From Pseudoprevotella muciniphila (GTDB lineage: Bacteria; Bacteroidota; Bacteroidia; Bacteroidales; Bacteroidaceae), in NCBI RefSeq assembly GCF_003265305.2, contig NZ_CP033459.1, positions 1,054,001 through 1,118,000 of the forward strand: a stretch of 64,000 nucleotides of DNA, read 5' to 3'. The notes under the pieces are model-generated. The model had not been told where the DNA came from and searched no databases. It was given only the letters and a program-made list of their open reading frames with translations. Below are positions 18,709 through 27,868 of the stretch, piece after piece (positions within the stretch are counted from its first letter, which is position 1; each line of letters opens with the position of its first letter). The translations under genes were made by a program, and so were the position numbers.

Positions 18709-21525
18709 TTACCACGGATTCTTTTTCCCTCCTACTGCATCGAAGTTCCATGTGAATGATATCAGGCAATAATGATGGAGTTTCTTCTCTCCCGTTTCTA
18801 ACCGTTCGAAGGCACTGACCGTAGCATGGTAATATTTATCCTTGTTGAGGATGTCGTCCAATTCAATACTGAGTTTGCCCTTTCCTTTCAGGCATTTCCA
18901 CGCTGCCGATGCATTCCACAACAATCTGTCGCCGTTATAATCGGAAGAGTTGTATCCGCGCCTGCCAAGGTTATAAAATTTTGTGTTTAATGTCCACTTG
19001 CCAAGATTAAGGCGCAGTTTTGTTCCATATTCGTAGTTCCAGAATTTATTGTTCATGCCCGCTTCGTGATTCTTTGCTTTAATGTAGTTGAGAGAACCGT
19101 ACAGTTCGGCAGACAGGTAGTTCCTCTCGTATGTAAGGCTGTAGTTCTCATTCAATGAAAACTGTTGCGTACACATTTCCGTTACGTTTTCTGTTGTGCC
19201 CGAATTTGCCAGAAAGCCATAACTCTTCTGATGCGAAACATTAAGTTTGTTTGAAGTGTGGAAATGTGCACCAAGTCCTTTGTCCAGTTCGAGTATTGCT
19301 TTCCATCTATAGCCGTTACGTGCGTTGGCACTCCATGTTGTGTTCACGCCTGTCTGAGGATTAAACGCCCAGACGCTCACGATGGGATCTGCTTCTGACG
19401 TAAAACCTAACGTAGAGTTCAGCATGAGTTGGCTTTTAGAAAAAGTAGCATCATATCGCATGTTTGCTTCCCACTGCTTTGAATTATGAAGATTGGGATT
19501 GCCGAGTTTCACTGACAGCGGGTCGGTGGTGTCAATGTAATTGAGTGTATTCAGAAGTTTGGGCTGATTCTGGCTGTGCGACAGAGTCCATTGCACCGAA
19601 CTCGCCTTGTTCATTCGCAGTTTGACATCCAGGCTGGGCGATGGCTTCCATAATGTGCGAGTGGCTGTAGTGTCGAGACTTCCACGCCTGTACGATTCGC
19701 GCTCGGAGACTGATTCTATGGACATCCCGGGTCTGAATTGCCATGGACCTGCCTTCAGCATCATTCTGGCATCAAAACTGTTTTCAAAAGTCCGTTCATG
19801 GTCATAATAACTGTTGGCAACATCCTCCATCCACGTATCGCCGTCATCATAAGACAGAAGATGATTGCTGTTTTGAGTGGTTGAAGTATGACTTAAATTA
19901 TATGACAGGTAAAAACTGAAGTTCTTGCTCAGATTCTTATTATAACTTACACTCACACCAAACCTTCCGGATTCGTCATCATTGTCGGATCTACGCAGAG
20001 AATAGTCGCGGGTATTCATCTTGAGATAATCTATGTGATAGGATTGCAGATTTTTATTGTCTGATTTAGAATAATCGAATCTTGTTGTCAGCTCAAGCAT
20101 TGAGCCATCTGCAAAAATATAATCAAAATCGGCTCCAAATCTCCCCCTCCCCAAATGACTTTGACTTGACGTATAGGTGCGGTTGCGCGTAAGCAAATGC
20201 GCTTTTAAGCTATCGTCCATAGTTGGCAAGAATGGTTCGAGCCTTGGATTCGCACTGTAATTGTAGGGCTGTTCGTCAAAGATGGATGTCCGGTGTTCGC
20301 TGTTGGCATCGGTGTATTTATAATCTATGTCTCCATAGATTTCTAAATTCGTCTTTTTATTGAAATCACGCTTAAAATGCAGCGAAACATTTGGATTAAA
20401 ATTATGCTTGTAGTCTCTTTGGTCTGTAAGCGTAAAGGTGTGGAGTTGCCCTGGAGAGAAATTTTCCTTGGTGGAATAAGTACTTGATATTTCATCGAAA
20501 TGCGGTAGAGAGACACTACCTCCTAAGCGTCGGCGAAGAGTTTGCGAGCCTCTCACACTGTCAGCGACCGTCGTGTCATTTCGGTGCTCTATCGAAAAAG
20601 CGCCAGTCTGCGCCTTACCTTCTCCACCAAGTGGCATCCACATACTGAATTTCATAGATTTATCCCTTAGGTAGTCTCTGTTATTGGCATTGGCAAAGAC
20701 GAGAGTGGGAAGATGGTTGCTCAGACGCATGGCATCAAGCGTCCCTTCGTATCTGTCCGTGGTCTGATAGCCTGCTTTTGCCGTTCCATACCATTTTTCG
20801 AACCATCCGGGCTTTATCTGCAGATCCAGCACTTTATCCTCTTTTCCGTCAGCATTGCCCGTGCGCTCTGTGTACTTGCTTGCCTTGTCATAAACCTTAA
20901 TCTTGTCAACAGCAATGGCAGGCAGCACACTCACAATCCCATTTGCACCGTTCATGAAATCCTCGCCGTTGATCAATATGCGCAATGGTTTTCCCATCCA
21001 CGACATCTCTCCTTTTTCATTGATGGTTACGCCGTCAAGTTTTTCTATCAGTTCCTCAAGACGTGCACCCTCTTCAAGTTTGAAGGCCTTGGGGTTGAAA
21101 ATCACGGTGTCGCCTCGCATGATAAAGCGCTTGTAATGCCCTTTTACCACGGCAGTGTTCTTCAGGATGTCGCTTGGACGAAGGCGGAGCGTGTCGAGTC
21201 GCAACGTGTCGCTTTCATTGCCCGAAACAATGAATGACTTACGCATGGTGTGATAACCGATATAACTCAATTCATATTCCAAACGCCCTTGATAATGGTT
21301 GTCGAGTGTAAAAACACCTTCAGAATCTGTTTTACGACTATAACCTAAAGTGCCCTGGGAACGCCCGTCATGACGTATCTCTAATGACAATCTAACGCTT
21401 GCTTCGCTCAGGGGTTCACCGGTCTGTTCATCCACAACAACACCAATTATATGCTGTGCCGAACCGCAGATTGAGGTTGTAAAGAATAAGATGAATAAAA
21501 TATATCTACAGTTTTTTAATACCAT
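18709..21525 (-). CDS. TonB-type outer-membrane beta-barrel protein, third of a trio
   Basis: 938 residues with signal peptide (CRYILFILFFTTSICGSAQ). Residues about 25-110 are a carboxypeptidase-regulatory-like beta-sandwich (IIGVVVDEQTGEPLSEASVRL). Residues about 125-230 are a plug-like region (GDTVIFNPKAFKLEEGARLEELIEKLDGV, LRILINGEDFMNG). The remaining ~700 residues form an outer-membrane barrel of the OMP_b-brl_3 type. No SusD partner is present, so it differs from polysaccharide-uptake SusC proteins. It lies 69 bp after the second barrel gene; the operon appears to begin at the small GG-leader peptide gene near 27716. Possible role: export or import of a peptide or a siderophore-like ligand (inference). 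Confidence 0.85.
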   Translation of the reverse strand: MVLKNCRYILFILFFTTSICGSAQHIIGVVVDEQTGEPLSEASVRLSLEIRHDGRSQGTLGYSRKTDSEGVFTLDNHYQGRLEYELSYIGYHTMRKSFIVSGNESDTLRLDTLRLRPSDILKNTAVVKGHYKRFIMRGDTVIFNPKAFKLEEGARLEELIEKLDGVTINEKGEMSWMGKPLRILINGEDFMNGANGIVSVLPAIAVDKIKVYDKASKYTERTGNADGKEDKVLDLQIKPGWFEKWYGTAKAGYQTTDRYEGTLDAMRLSNHLPTLVFANANNRDYLRDKSMKFSMWMPLGGEGKAQTGAFSIEHRNDTTVADSVRGSQTLRRRLGGSVSLPHFDEISSTYSTKENFSPGQLHTFTLTDQRDYKHNFNPNVSLHFKRDFNKKTNLEIYGDIDYKYTDANSEHRTSIFDEQPYNYSANPRLEPFLPTMDDSLKAHLLTRNRTYTSSQSHLGRGRFGADFDYIFADGSMLELTTRFDYSKSDNKNLQSYHIDYLKMNTRDYSLRRSDNDDESGRFGVSVSYNKNLSKNFSFYLSYNLSHTSTTQNSNHLLSYDDGDTWMEDVANSYYDHERTFENSFDARMMLKAGPWQFRPGMSIESVSERESYRRGSLDTTATRTLWKPSPSLDVKLRMNKASSVQWTLSHSQNQPKLLNTLNYIDTTDPLSVKLGNPNLHNSKQWEANMRYDATFSKSQLMLNSTLGFTSEADPIVSVWAFNPQTGVNTTWSANARNGYRWKAILELDKGLGAHFHTSNKLNVSHQKSYGFLANSGTTENVTEMCTQQFSLNENYSLTYERNYLSAELYGSLNYIKAKNHEAGMNNKFWNYEYGTKLRLNLGKWTLNTKFYNLGRRGYNSSDYNGDRLLWNASAAWKCLKGKGKLSIELDDILNKDKYYHATVSAFERLETGEKKLHHYCLISFTWNFDAVGGKKNPW

Positions 21526-21594
21526 GGCATCGTTCTTTTAAGGGGTGTTCTATAAATTAGGTTTGAATGATTCTTGAATTATTATTAGTTGTAT

Positions 21595-24423
21595 TTAATT
21601 TTGACGTGGTGCCTTATGTAAACGCCATGCGATGCTGAAAAGGAAGTAGCGCGGGATGGTGTTGTACCATGTCTCCGTGCGTCCCTGTGCATTCAGCGTG
21701 CGCTGGATGTTGCTGCGCTGGGCGAGGAGGTCGAATGCCGTGAACTTCAGCGTCAGGCTCTTGTTGCGCAGCAGGTGCTTCTCGACCGACATGTTCCATA
21801 CCCATTCGTCGGTGTTCATCGTCTCATCTTCGTATCCGTTCCGCGTATAGAACGTCAGGTCTGAGTTTACATCAATGTCCAAGGGCAACTTCGCCTGCGC
21901 TGTAAATGAATAAAGGACATTCAAACTGTTTATCTTTTGAAAATCTGTCCTTTTACTTGTTGCATGTTGCCAGTCGAGGGTGGTTCTGAAGCCGGCATTG
22001 AGGGGTTTGCTGCGATAACGCAAGCTTAAAGTGGCTTCAGATAAATAATTGTGGACAATGCTTCTGTTTATTGCATCTGACTGGTTTGTCCATTCGAAAT
22101 CAACGCTGTGGTTGTAATGCACCCTGCCATCGACAGAGACATTCCAGTGATTTGTCTTGTTGAGATTGCGGGCAAAACTGCCTCTCAGTTCTGCCTGCCA
22201 ATTACCATTTATGTTCATTGGCTTATAGGTGTAAACTCCTGTGTTTGGGTCATAACTGCGAGTTTGCCCCACGGCATTTCGTTCAGCATAATACTCAAAT
22301 GATGCATAAGCGTTTTGTGCGTATTCTTTTATATTAAGTTGCCACGACCCTTTCAAATGATATATATCGGTAGTTTTTAAGTTTTCGTTACCCATGAATA
22401 TTGCCAAAGGATTGCTGTTGTCAATAACGTTCAAGAGCAGATGCAAATCAGGAGTTTTGCGATCAAAATTGGCAAAGAAATCAAAGCGTTTATATTCCAG
22501 TCTTATCAAGGGTTCAAACTTCAGGACCTGTTTCTTTACATGTAAATTCTCAAGACGCAAATCATTCAGGCGGACATTTTCTATTATAAACGGAAAAAAC
22601 ATGAATAGCTGAACATCATCTCCCAAAAGGCAAAAACGTATTTGGGGAGTGTGTTGCCAATGGGTTTCATTCCGGTAGTAACTGTTTATCCAATCGGTCG
22701 CCAAAGCGAGCGAATCGACCGTGGAAGGCAAGGTACCGAATCGGTAGAGCCCTTGTTCATCCCATCCGTTTCCCAGTCTGTCAAGGCGATACAGCAACCT
22801 GTCTCTTTTATTGTGTTCATACGTTCCTTCATACGTCAAGTACAACTTCTTTTTCCAATTATCGCCCTTTTCAATCAGGCAGTAGTCTCCCCGTAAACTT
22901 AAAGCAAATCCTTTCTTCGGCTCAGAGATAAAGCGGTTGTTGAATGTCGTTTCGTTTGAGACGGAGGGAGTCCTGAGCAGATAATTTGAAAATGTCCTGC
23001 TTTTAGTTTTATGGTATGTTGCAACGGCAAATATATTCAAGTTCTTGTCCCATGGTAATTGAATGGTAGAATTCAACATCCCCAGATAGTTCAGCCGGTC
23101 AGACTTCTTTTCCTGAAGGTCACTGTAATAGTTTGTAACATAGGGAGACATGGAATACCCGGACAGCGAAAAAATGCTGTCGAGCGTAGCAAGGCGATAT
23201 TGCTCCACAGGTTTTTGGGAAAGTTCTGCACTCAGGATTGAAGAGGACGTGTTTGCAAAAGAACAATCAAAATGATGCTGATAGTGCCAATAGGTCTTTT
23301 TTCTCATTAAGGAAAGGCTTCCGTCCCATTGAAATCCCCTGTTGCAGGTGCGTGTGGCTGTTTGAGAACGGTTATGGATGTTGCCGGAATTGAGGAAACT
23401 TTCCGAAGCGGTAAAAGCAGTTGTGTTCTCTTTATCGTGGAATGCCTCGATAGTCGTATTTATCTGCGTTTTATTGTCTTTTGACGAAGTGAGGAAAAAG
23501 AGCCCGCCCCTTTGCTGCATCCTCTGTCCTGAAATAGGATCTCCGGCACTCCAGTTGCCATCATGGCCGGGCTTGTGGTTGTCATTCAGATTATTGAAGT
23601 TGGTATATACTCCCAGACGGAAACGGTCGTTGAAGAACATGCCGAAACCCTTTCCCAAGTAACGTTCTTTCGTCCCGGCTCCGACTTCTGCATTCACCAG
23701 CAGACCTTCATGGTATTCCTTTTTCAGGTTGACGTCGATTACCCAAGGGTCATCGGGATGCTTTTCACCCTCTCTGCGCGTCAGGTAGGCATTGTCCGGT
23801 GCCTTTTGGTAAGCCTTGACTTTGCTGACCGTATAGGCGGGCAGGTTTTCCAATGCCACGGCAGGATTGCCCTGAAAAAAGTCTTTGCCGTCGATCAGCA
23901 AACTGCTTATGGGATTGCCGTTCACGGTAATCACACCACCAGGCTGCAGTTTGACACCGGGCAACTGCTCTATCAGCGCATCAAGCATCGACCCTTCGGA
24001 AAGTTCAAAGATGTCAGCATTATAGACTATGGTGTCGCCGTGCGTCACCATCATGATCTTTGAAGCGCGCACCACGGCTCTATCGAGTTGTCTGGGTTTC
24101 TTGCGTAACAGGATGGGGTCCGGCGTTATTCTCTTGGCAGATTCAATGCGTAAAATAACCGTTTCATAACCTTGCTTTGAAATTTTTAACAAAAAATAAG
24201 GATGCTTGTTCTTAAATTCACAGACATACAGATAATCATCTTCTAAGTCTATCATCATGCAAGTATCCATCAAAGCAGAGTCGGGCGAAAGTATATCGAC
24301 CTGCACATCTTTTAAAGGACGATTAAAAACACTATCACGCACATACACGCTGAATGACGTTGTTTGAGCAACTGCAATGTTGCTGCATATCAGAAAGAGA
24401 AGAAAAACTATCTTATTACGCAT
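21595..24423 (-). CDS. TonB-type outer-membrane beta-barrel protein, second of a trio
   Basis: About 942 residues; the start at MRNKIVFLLFLICSNIAVAQ (24423) gives a proper signal peptide, while an upstream in-frame ATG (24450) adds nine residues. A carboxypeptidase-regulatory-like domain (residues about 20-105) is followed by a plug-like region (GDTIVYNADIFELSEGSMLDALIEQLPGV, SSLLIDGKDFFQGNPAVALENLPAYTVSKVK) and a long barrel ending in the YFLFSIAWRLHK strand. The plug is closely related to that of the upstream neighbour, so the three barrels are ancient paralogs. The gap to the upstream barrel gene is 83 bp, to the downstream one 69 bp. Confidence 0.87.
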   Translation of the reverse strand: MRNKIVFLLFLICSNIAVAQTTSFSVYVRDSVFNRPLKDVQVDILSPDSALMDTCMMIDLEDDYLYVCEFKNKHPYFLLKISKQGYETVILRIESAKRITPDPILLRKKPRQLDRAVVRASKIMMVTHGDTIVYNADIFELSEGSMLDALIEQLPGVKLQPGGVITVNGNPISSLLIDGKDFFQGNPAVALENLPAYTVSKVKAYQKAPDNAYLTRREGEKHPDDPWVIDVNLKKEYHEGLLVNAEVGAGTKERYLGKGFGMFFNDRFRLGVYTNFNNLNDNHKPGHDGNWSAGDPISGQRMQQRGGLFFLTSSKDNKTQINTTIEAFHDKENTTAFTASESFLNSGNIHNRSQTATRTCNRGFQWDGSLSLMRKKTYWHYQHHFDCSFANTSSSILSAELSQKPVEQYRLATLDSIFSLSGYSMSPYVTNYYSDLQEKKSDRLNYLGMLNSTIQLPWDKNLNIFAVATYHKTKSRTFSNYLLRTPSVSNETTFNNRFISEPKKGFALSLRGDYCLIEKGDNWKKKLYLTYEGTYEHNKRDRLLYRLDRLGNGWDEQGLYRFGTLPSTVDSLALATDWINSYYRNETHWQHTPQIRFCLLGDDVQLFMFFPFIIENVRLNDLRLENLHVKKQVLKFEPLIRLEYKRFDFFANFDRKTPDLHLLLNVIDNSNPLAIFMGNENLKTTDIYHLKGSWQLNIKEYAQNAYASFEYYAERNAVGQTRSYDPNTGVYTYKPMNINGNWQAELRGSFARNLNKTNHWNVSVDGRVHYNHSVDFEWTNQSDAINRSIVHNYLSEATLSLRYRSKPLNAGFRTTLDWQHATSKRTDFQKINSLNVLYSFTAQAKLPLDIDVNSDLTFYTRNGYEDETMNTDEWVWNMSVEKHLLRNKSLTLKFTAFDLLAQRSNIQRTLNAQGRTETWYNTIPRYFLFSIAWRLHKAPRQN

Positions 24424-24506
24424 ATTTTTATCATTGATTATCGAAGGCAAAGTTTATTTATGATGCTATTAATGATTTTATGTAAAGAAATAGATGACCG
24501 TCATGA

Positions 24507-27404
24507 CTACTTCTTTCTGAACCTCCAAGTAAATCCCAAAAGTACGTAAGGTGGAGTCTGTTCTCGAAATGTCTCCGTACGTCCCTGTGCATCCATCACG
24601 ACAGAAACACCTTTGTTTTGGTGTAGTATGTCATTCGATTCAAGCGATAAGGTAATATTCTTTCCAAGGTTGCGCTCTATCTTCGCATTCCATAAGAAAT
24701 AAGTCTTGCATAGGCTCTTATCGGCAAACCCATAACGCGAATTAACGTTTAATGATGAATTGAAATTGAAGTTGCATGGCAAATTCATTCGGGCACTAAA
24801 AACGTTATTGATGTGATATGAATTGATGGTTTTAAAATCGCTGCGTGTTCCGGAGATGTTGTTCCAGACAGATTCAACCTGATAATTAAAAAGTAGTTTT
24901 CTCGTGGGTTTGTATAATAGCCTAAGGCGAAGTTTTGACTGTGATGTTCCCACGCTGTTATTATTAAGTGCCTTGTCTGTTTCCGTAAGTGAATATACAG
25001 TATTCAGGTCCTTACTATGATTGTATGTCCAAAACAGTCCTCCATCTAATATAATTTGTTGATTCTTCTTCAATGGACAAATGAACGAATTTGCCCAATT
25101 TATAGCCCAATTACCATCAATATTCTTTGGTGTTTGTGTGGTTACACCAGTAGACAAATTATAGAATCTTTCATACCCAACGGCATTATTTATAATGGCA
25201 TAGTGAATCCTTGACGAAAAATGTCGCATCCTTTCTTGTTGTTCAAATTTAATCTCCCATTTAAGATTGTGTGTCAAAGCATTTTTAAGGTACGGGTTCC
25301 CTTGAGTAATGACCAGCGGATTTGCTTCATCTTTGAAGTTCAGTGTATTTAACAAATCTGCTACTTTATTATCGATATTGTAAGAAATACTCATAGTATG
25401 CTTCTTGCCTTCCCTGTCATTCGGTGTTAAAGAAATCCGTGCAGAAAGATCTAAATTGACAAATCGATGAGTGCGGTCTGTATGAAAAGGTTGGTTAAAG
25501 CGGAAATAATCTAATTTGCCGTGCCAGATTTCCAATGGCAGTTTGCCATTAAATCTGACCCATGTCTTACCCCCTATACGTACGTCACTACGAAAATCCA
25601 AGCCTGTTTCAAAGCGATTGATATGCTGCCTGTATTCGAAGCTATTGGCAGGATCTAACGTGTTTAGCAATACTTGTAAATCAGTTGGCAAAAGCACAAG
25701 GTCTGATACGATGTCTGTTTCTGCCCAGTCCAGACGATAGAGCGGGTTGTCGGAGTGGGTATAGTCTTTCCTGAACTTCATGAAAGGCTTCAACCAACCT
25801 GTAAGAGGTTCACCGCGTTCAAAAGCAATGGTATAGTTTGCAGTTCCGTTAATTGAGTACTGTTTGCTCTCTTTATCGTTAAACCTATGACGGTAGTCAT
25901 TATCCAATCCTGAAACAGGATAATCTAAATGAAACAAGTTATAACCTTTGTCATCAGAATTATTGTGATTGAACTCAGCATCAAACGAAAGTATATTCTT
26001 CCCGAAAGCTTTTTTTGCCGATATGCTACCTTTGTGCTGCTGACTGTGTAAACGTTGTAAAGCGTCTTGCTGCTGCCGTGTCTGAACCCACCTTTTCAAC
26101 AAATCATAATCAGAATGCCATGTAAATACAGTATCTATTGAGCTTGCGCTGAACATTCCATCGGGATTGTCGAGAGTGGAGAAACTACGAGAAAAGTCTG
26201 TTATGTAGTTCTTTTGAAAACTAAAATCGTAAGTACCCTCCAATTTTAGGCTTTTCATGGGTTTATAATCCATGGTAAGCCTCATATCGGCCGTTGTTTC
26301 AACAGCACGCCCTTGGTTGTAACTCCAATTGTAATTGTTTGATGATTCTAAGTAGGATTCTACGGAAGTTCGCTGGAATGTGTGTTCTCGTTTGTGCTGG
26401 ACACTGCCGCTCATACCAAACTTAAAGTTCCTGTTGGGCTCAAACCGATAGTTGGCATAGGCAGAACGTTCATAGATGTTTCCGACAGGATTATTGTTCA
26501 TCCATATTTGTGAGGAATTAAAAGTATGCACAGACTGTCCTAAATTGTTGGTTTCTCCTACAAGTCCGAATGATTGCTGGTCATCAAAGTAGAACAACCG
26601 TCCTAAAATCTTGAAGCGGTTATTTGTTCCCCCTGCCAACACAATCTCCCCAAACTTTTGACCAAAATATTGCTTTTTCATAATGACATCCATCACGAAC
26701 TGCTTGTCGCCCATATCGTACCCCGTTAGCTCTGAAGCATCACCCAGCATTTCGTAAGTCTTGATTTTTCCTACAGTATATGCAGGCAGTTGTTGCAATG
26801 CCATGCTGATGTCGCCATTGAAAAAATCTTTACCACTGATTAGCAGTTTGTCAATATATTTCCCGTTTACATATATTTTTCCATTTCGGAGTTCTGCACC
26901 TGGAAGTTTTTGAATTAAATCACCTAACATGTCGCTTTCTGTAGTAACCAAGGCGGCGACGTTGTAAATCGTCGTATCTCCTTTGTTAACCATCAGCAAG
27001 CGCGTTCCCTGCACGATAACTGTTTCCATTTTTGATGTCTCCCGTGTCATCCAAACTTCGCCTAGGTCCATTATATTATCGCGATTAGAGAAGTCGGCAG
27101 TTATGTGAATATATTTAGTTTCATACTTATCACTCTCAATCTTGACGATATATTTTTTACCACCTTGAACATCGCCTATCCTAAACCAAAAAGGGGCCTT
27201 CATGTCTTGTCGCCCATTGTCATCTGATGCCCACCAAGTATGTTGTTCTTGAATCAGACTACTATCAGATGATAGTAATTCAATTTTGGCAGCCAATCCT
27301 ACTTCACGTATTGGGTCATACACACTGCCTTTTATCGTCCCTTTTTGTGCTGCTCCGTGAAGCGTAATAATAAACGCAAGACAAGCAATTATAAATTTAT
27401 TCAT
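24507..27404 (-). CDS. TonB-type outer-membrane beta-barrel protein, first of a trio
   Basis: 965 residues with signal peptide (MNKFIIACLAFIITLHGAAQ). Order: carboxypeptidase-regulatory-like domain (GTIKGSVYDPIREVGLAAKIEL), plug-like domain (GDTTIYNVAALVTTESDMLGDLIQKLPGAEL, KLLISGKDFFNGDISMALQQLPAYTVGKIK), then a large barrel ending YVLLGFTWRFRKK. It shares the LLISGKDFF/NG...LPAYTV signature with the second barrel. It is the first large gene after the small GG-leader peptide gene; a strong 13-bp-stem hairpin separates them. Together they look like one transcription unit whose output is tuned by the hairpin. Confidence 0.88.
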   Translation of the reverse strand: MNKFIIACLAFIITLHGAAQKGTIKGSVYDPIREVGLAAKIELLSSDSSLIQEQHTWWASDDNGRQDMKAPFWFRIGDVQGGKKYIVKIESDKYETKYIHITADFSNRDNIMDLGEVWMTRETSKMETVIVQGTRLLMVNKGDTTIYNVAALVTTESDMLGDLIQKLPGAELRNGKIYVNGKYIDKLLISGKDFFNGDISMALQQLPAYTVGKIKTYEMLGDASELTGYDMGDKQFVMDVIMKKQYFGQKFGEIVLAGGTNNRFKILGRLFYFDDQQSFGLVGETNNLGQSVHTFNSSQIWMNNNPVGNIYERSAYANYRFEPNRNFKFGMSGSVQHKREHTFQRTSVESYLESSNNYNWSYNQGRAVETTADMRLTMDYKPMKSLKLEGTYDFSFQKNYITDFSRSFSTLDNPDGMFSASSIDTVFTWHSDYDLLKRWVQTRQQQDALQRLHSQQHKGSISAKKAFGKNILSFDAEFNHNNSDDKGYNLFHLDYPVSGLDNDYRHRFNDKESKQYSINGTANYTIAFERGEPLTGWLKPFMKFRKDYTHSDNPLYRLDWAETDIVSDLVLLPTDLQVLLNTLDPANSFEYRQHINRFETGLDFRSDVRIGGKTWVRFNGKLPLEIWHGKLDYFRFNQPFHTDRTHRFVNLDLSARISLTPNDREGKKHTMSISYNIDNKVADLLNTLNFKDEANPLVITQGNPYLKNALTHNLKWEIKFEQQERMRHFSSRIHYAIINNAVGYERFYNLSTGVTTQTPKNIDGNWAINWANSFICPLKKNQQIILDGGLFWTYNHSKDLNTVYSLTETDKALNNNSVGTSQSKLRLRLLYKPTRKLLFNYQVESVWNNISGTRSDFKTINSYHINNVFSARMNLPCNFNFNSSLNVNSRYGFADKSLCKTYFLWNAKIERNLGKNITLSLESNDILHQNKGVSVVMDAQGRTETFREQTPPYVLLGFTWRFRKK

Positions 27405-27420
27405 AACTAATCAGTTTAGG

Positions 27421-27450
27421 ATTCCAATGGGAGATAACTCCCATTGGAAT
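27421..27450 (-). other. Strong intercistronic hairpin between the peptide gene and the barrel trio
   Basis: A perfect 13-bp stem (ATTCCAATGGGAG / CTCCCATTGGAAT) with a 4-nt loop, 36 bp after the peptide stop and 17 bp before the barrel start. No T-run follows on the minus strand, so it is more likely a processing or stability element than a terminator. A second inverted repeat, AACGTTC-GT-GAACGTT (27465-27480), lies just after the peptide stop. Confidence 0.65.
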
Positions 27451-27485
27451 TGGTTATAAATGTTAACGTTCGTGAACGTTTCAGA

Positions 27486-27716
27486 TTATCGCTTTACTAT
27501 TCCACTGCAGGTTACATCAAATTCTTTGCCGTCTTTAGAAGATTGACATGTAAAGTATTCATCTTTAGGTGTACAACTATCACAACCTGATATAAGTTCA
27601 CTAATAATGTTTCCGTTATCGCATGTAAGGAAGCAACCACTACCTGTAACAGAACTGCCGCCAAAAACATGTTTCATTTCATCATCCGTGAGTTGCTTAG
27701 CTTCTTTCAAAGACAC
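27486..27716 (-). CDS. GG-leader, Cys-rich peptide (candidate RiPP/bacteriocin precursor), possibly broken at codon 5
   Basis: The frame from GTG at 27716 codes 76 residues: a leader-like part SLKEAKQLTDDEMKHVFGG and a core of about 55 residues with six cysteines (GSGC, LTC, SGCDSC, FTC, VTC). The LT..EMK.V.GG pattern is that of Bacteroidales double-glycine natural-product precursors. An in-frame ATG lies at 27734, followed by AAA ACT ATT and then TAA before AAA GTG, so the natural start MKTI-x-KVSLKEAK appears to be interrupted by a stop codon. Either the gene is a recent pseudogene or translation restarts at GTG. No radical SAM enzyme, C39 peptidase or ABC exporter is nearby. It heads the operon of three outer-membrane barrels. 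Confidence 0.65.
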   Translation of the reverse strand: MSLKEAKQLTDDEMKHVFGGSSVTGSGCFLTCDNGNIISELISGCDSCTPKDEYFTCQSSKDGKEFDVTCSGIVKR

Positions 27717-27792
27717 TTTTTAAATAGTTTTCATATTTACTATTGTTTTGATTGTTAATTTATCTTATTAAATACCAGAAGGACACCGAATC

Positions 27793-27819
27793 GGGCTGTA
27801 CCGCTTTTCGGCACAACCC
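27793..27819 (-). other. Hairpin in the 5' region of the peptide gene
   Basis: On the minus strand, arms GGGTTGTGCCG and CGGTACAGCCC pair over 11 positions (two G-U) around a 5-nt loop, about 60 bp before the ATG at 27734. No T-run follows. It could be a leader structure or the 3' end of the preceding operon. Confidence 0.4.
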
Positions 27820-27868
27820 AATTCCATTCACATTATCAACCAAATCTTTATAAACGTATCTTTTTCAA

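Noticed and set aside
18698-18769. Longer start of the small gene after the third barrel
   Set aside because: It would overlap the end of the barrel gene by 61 bp; a start codon at 18697 lies 11 bp after the barrel stop.
27421-27450. Rho-independent terminator after the peptide gene
   Set aside because: The stem is perfect but no T-run follows on either side in the direction of transcription.
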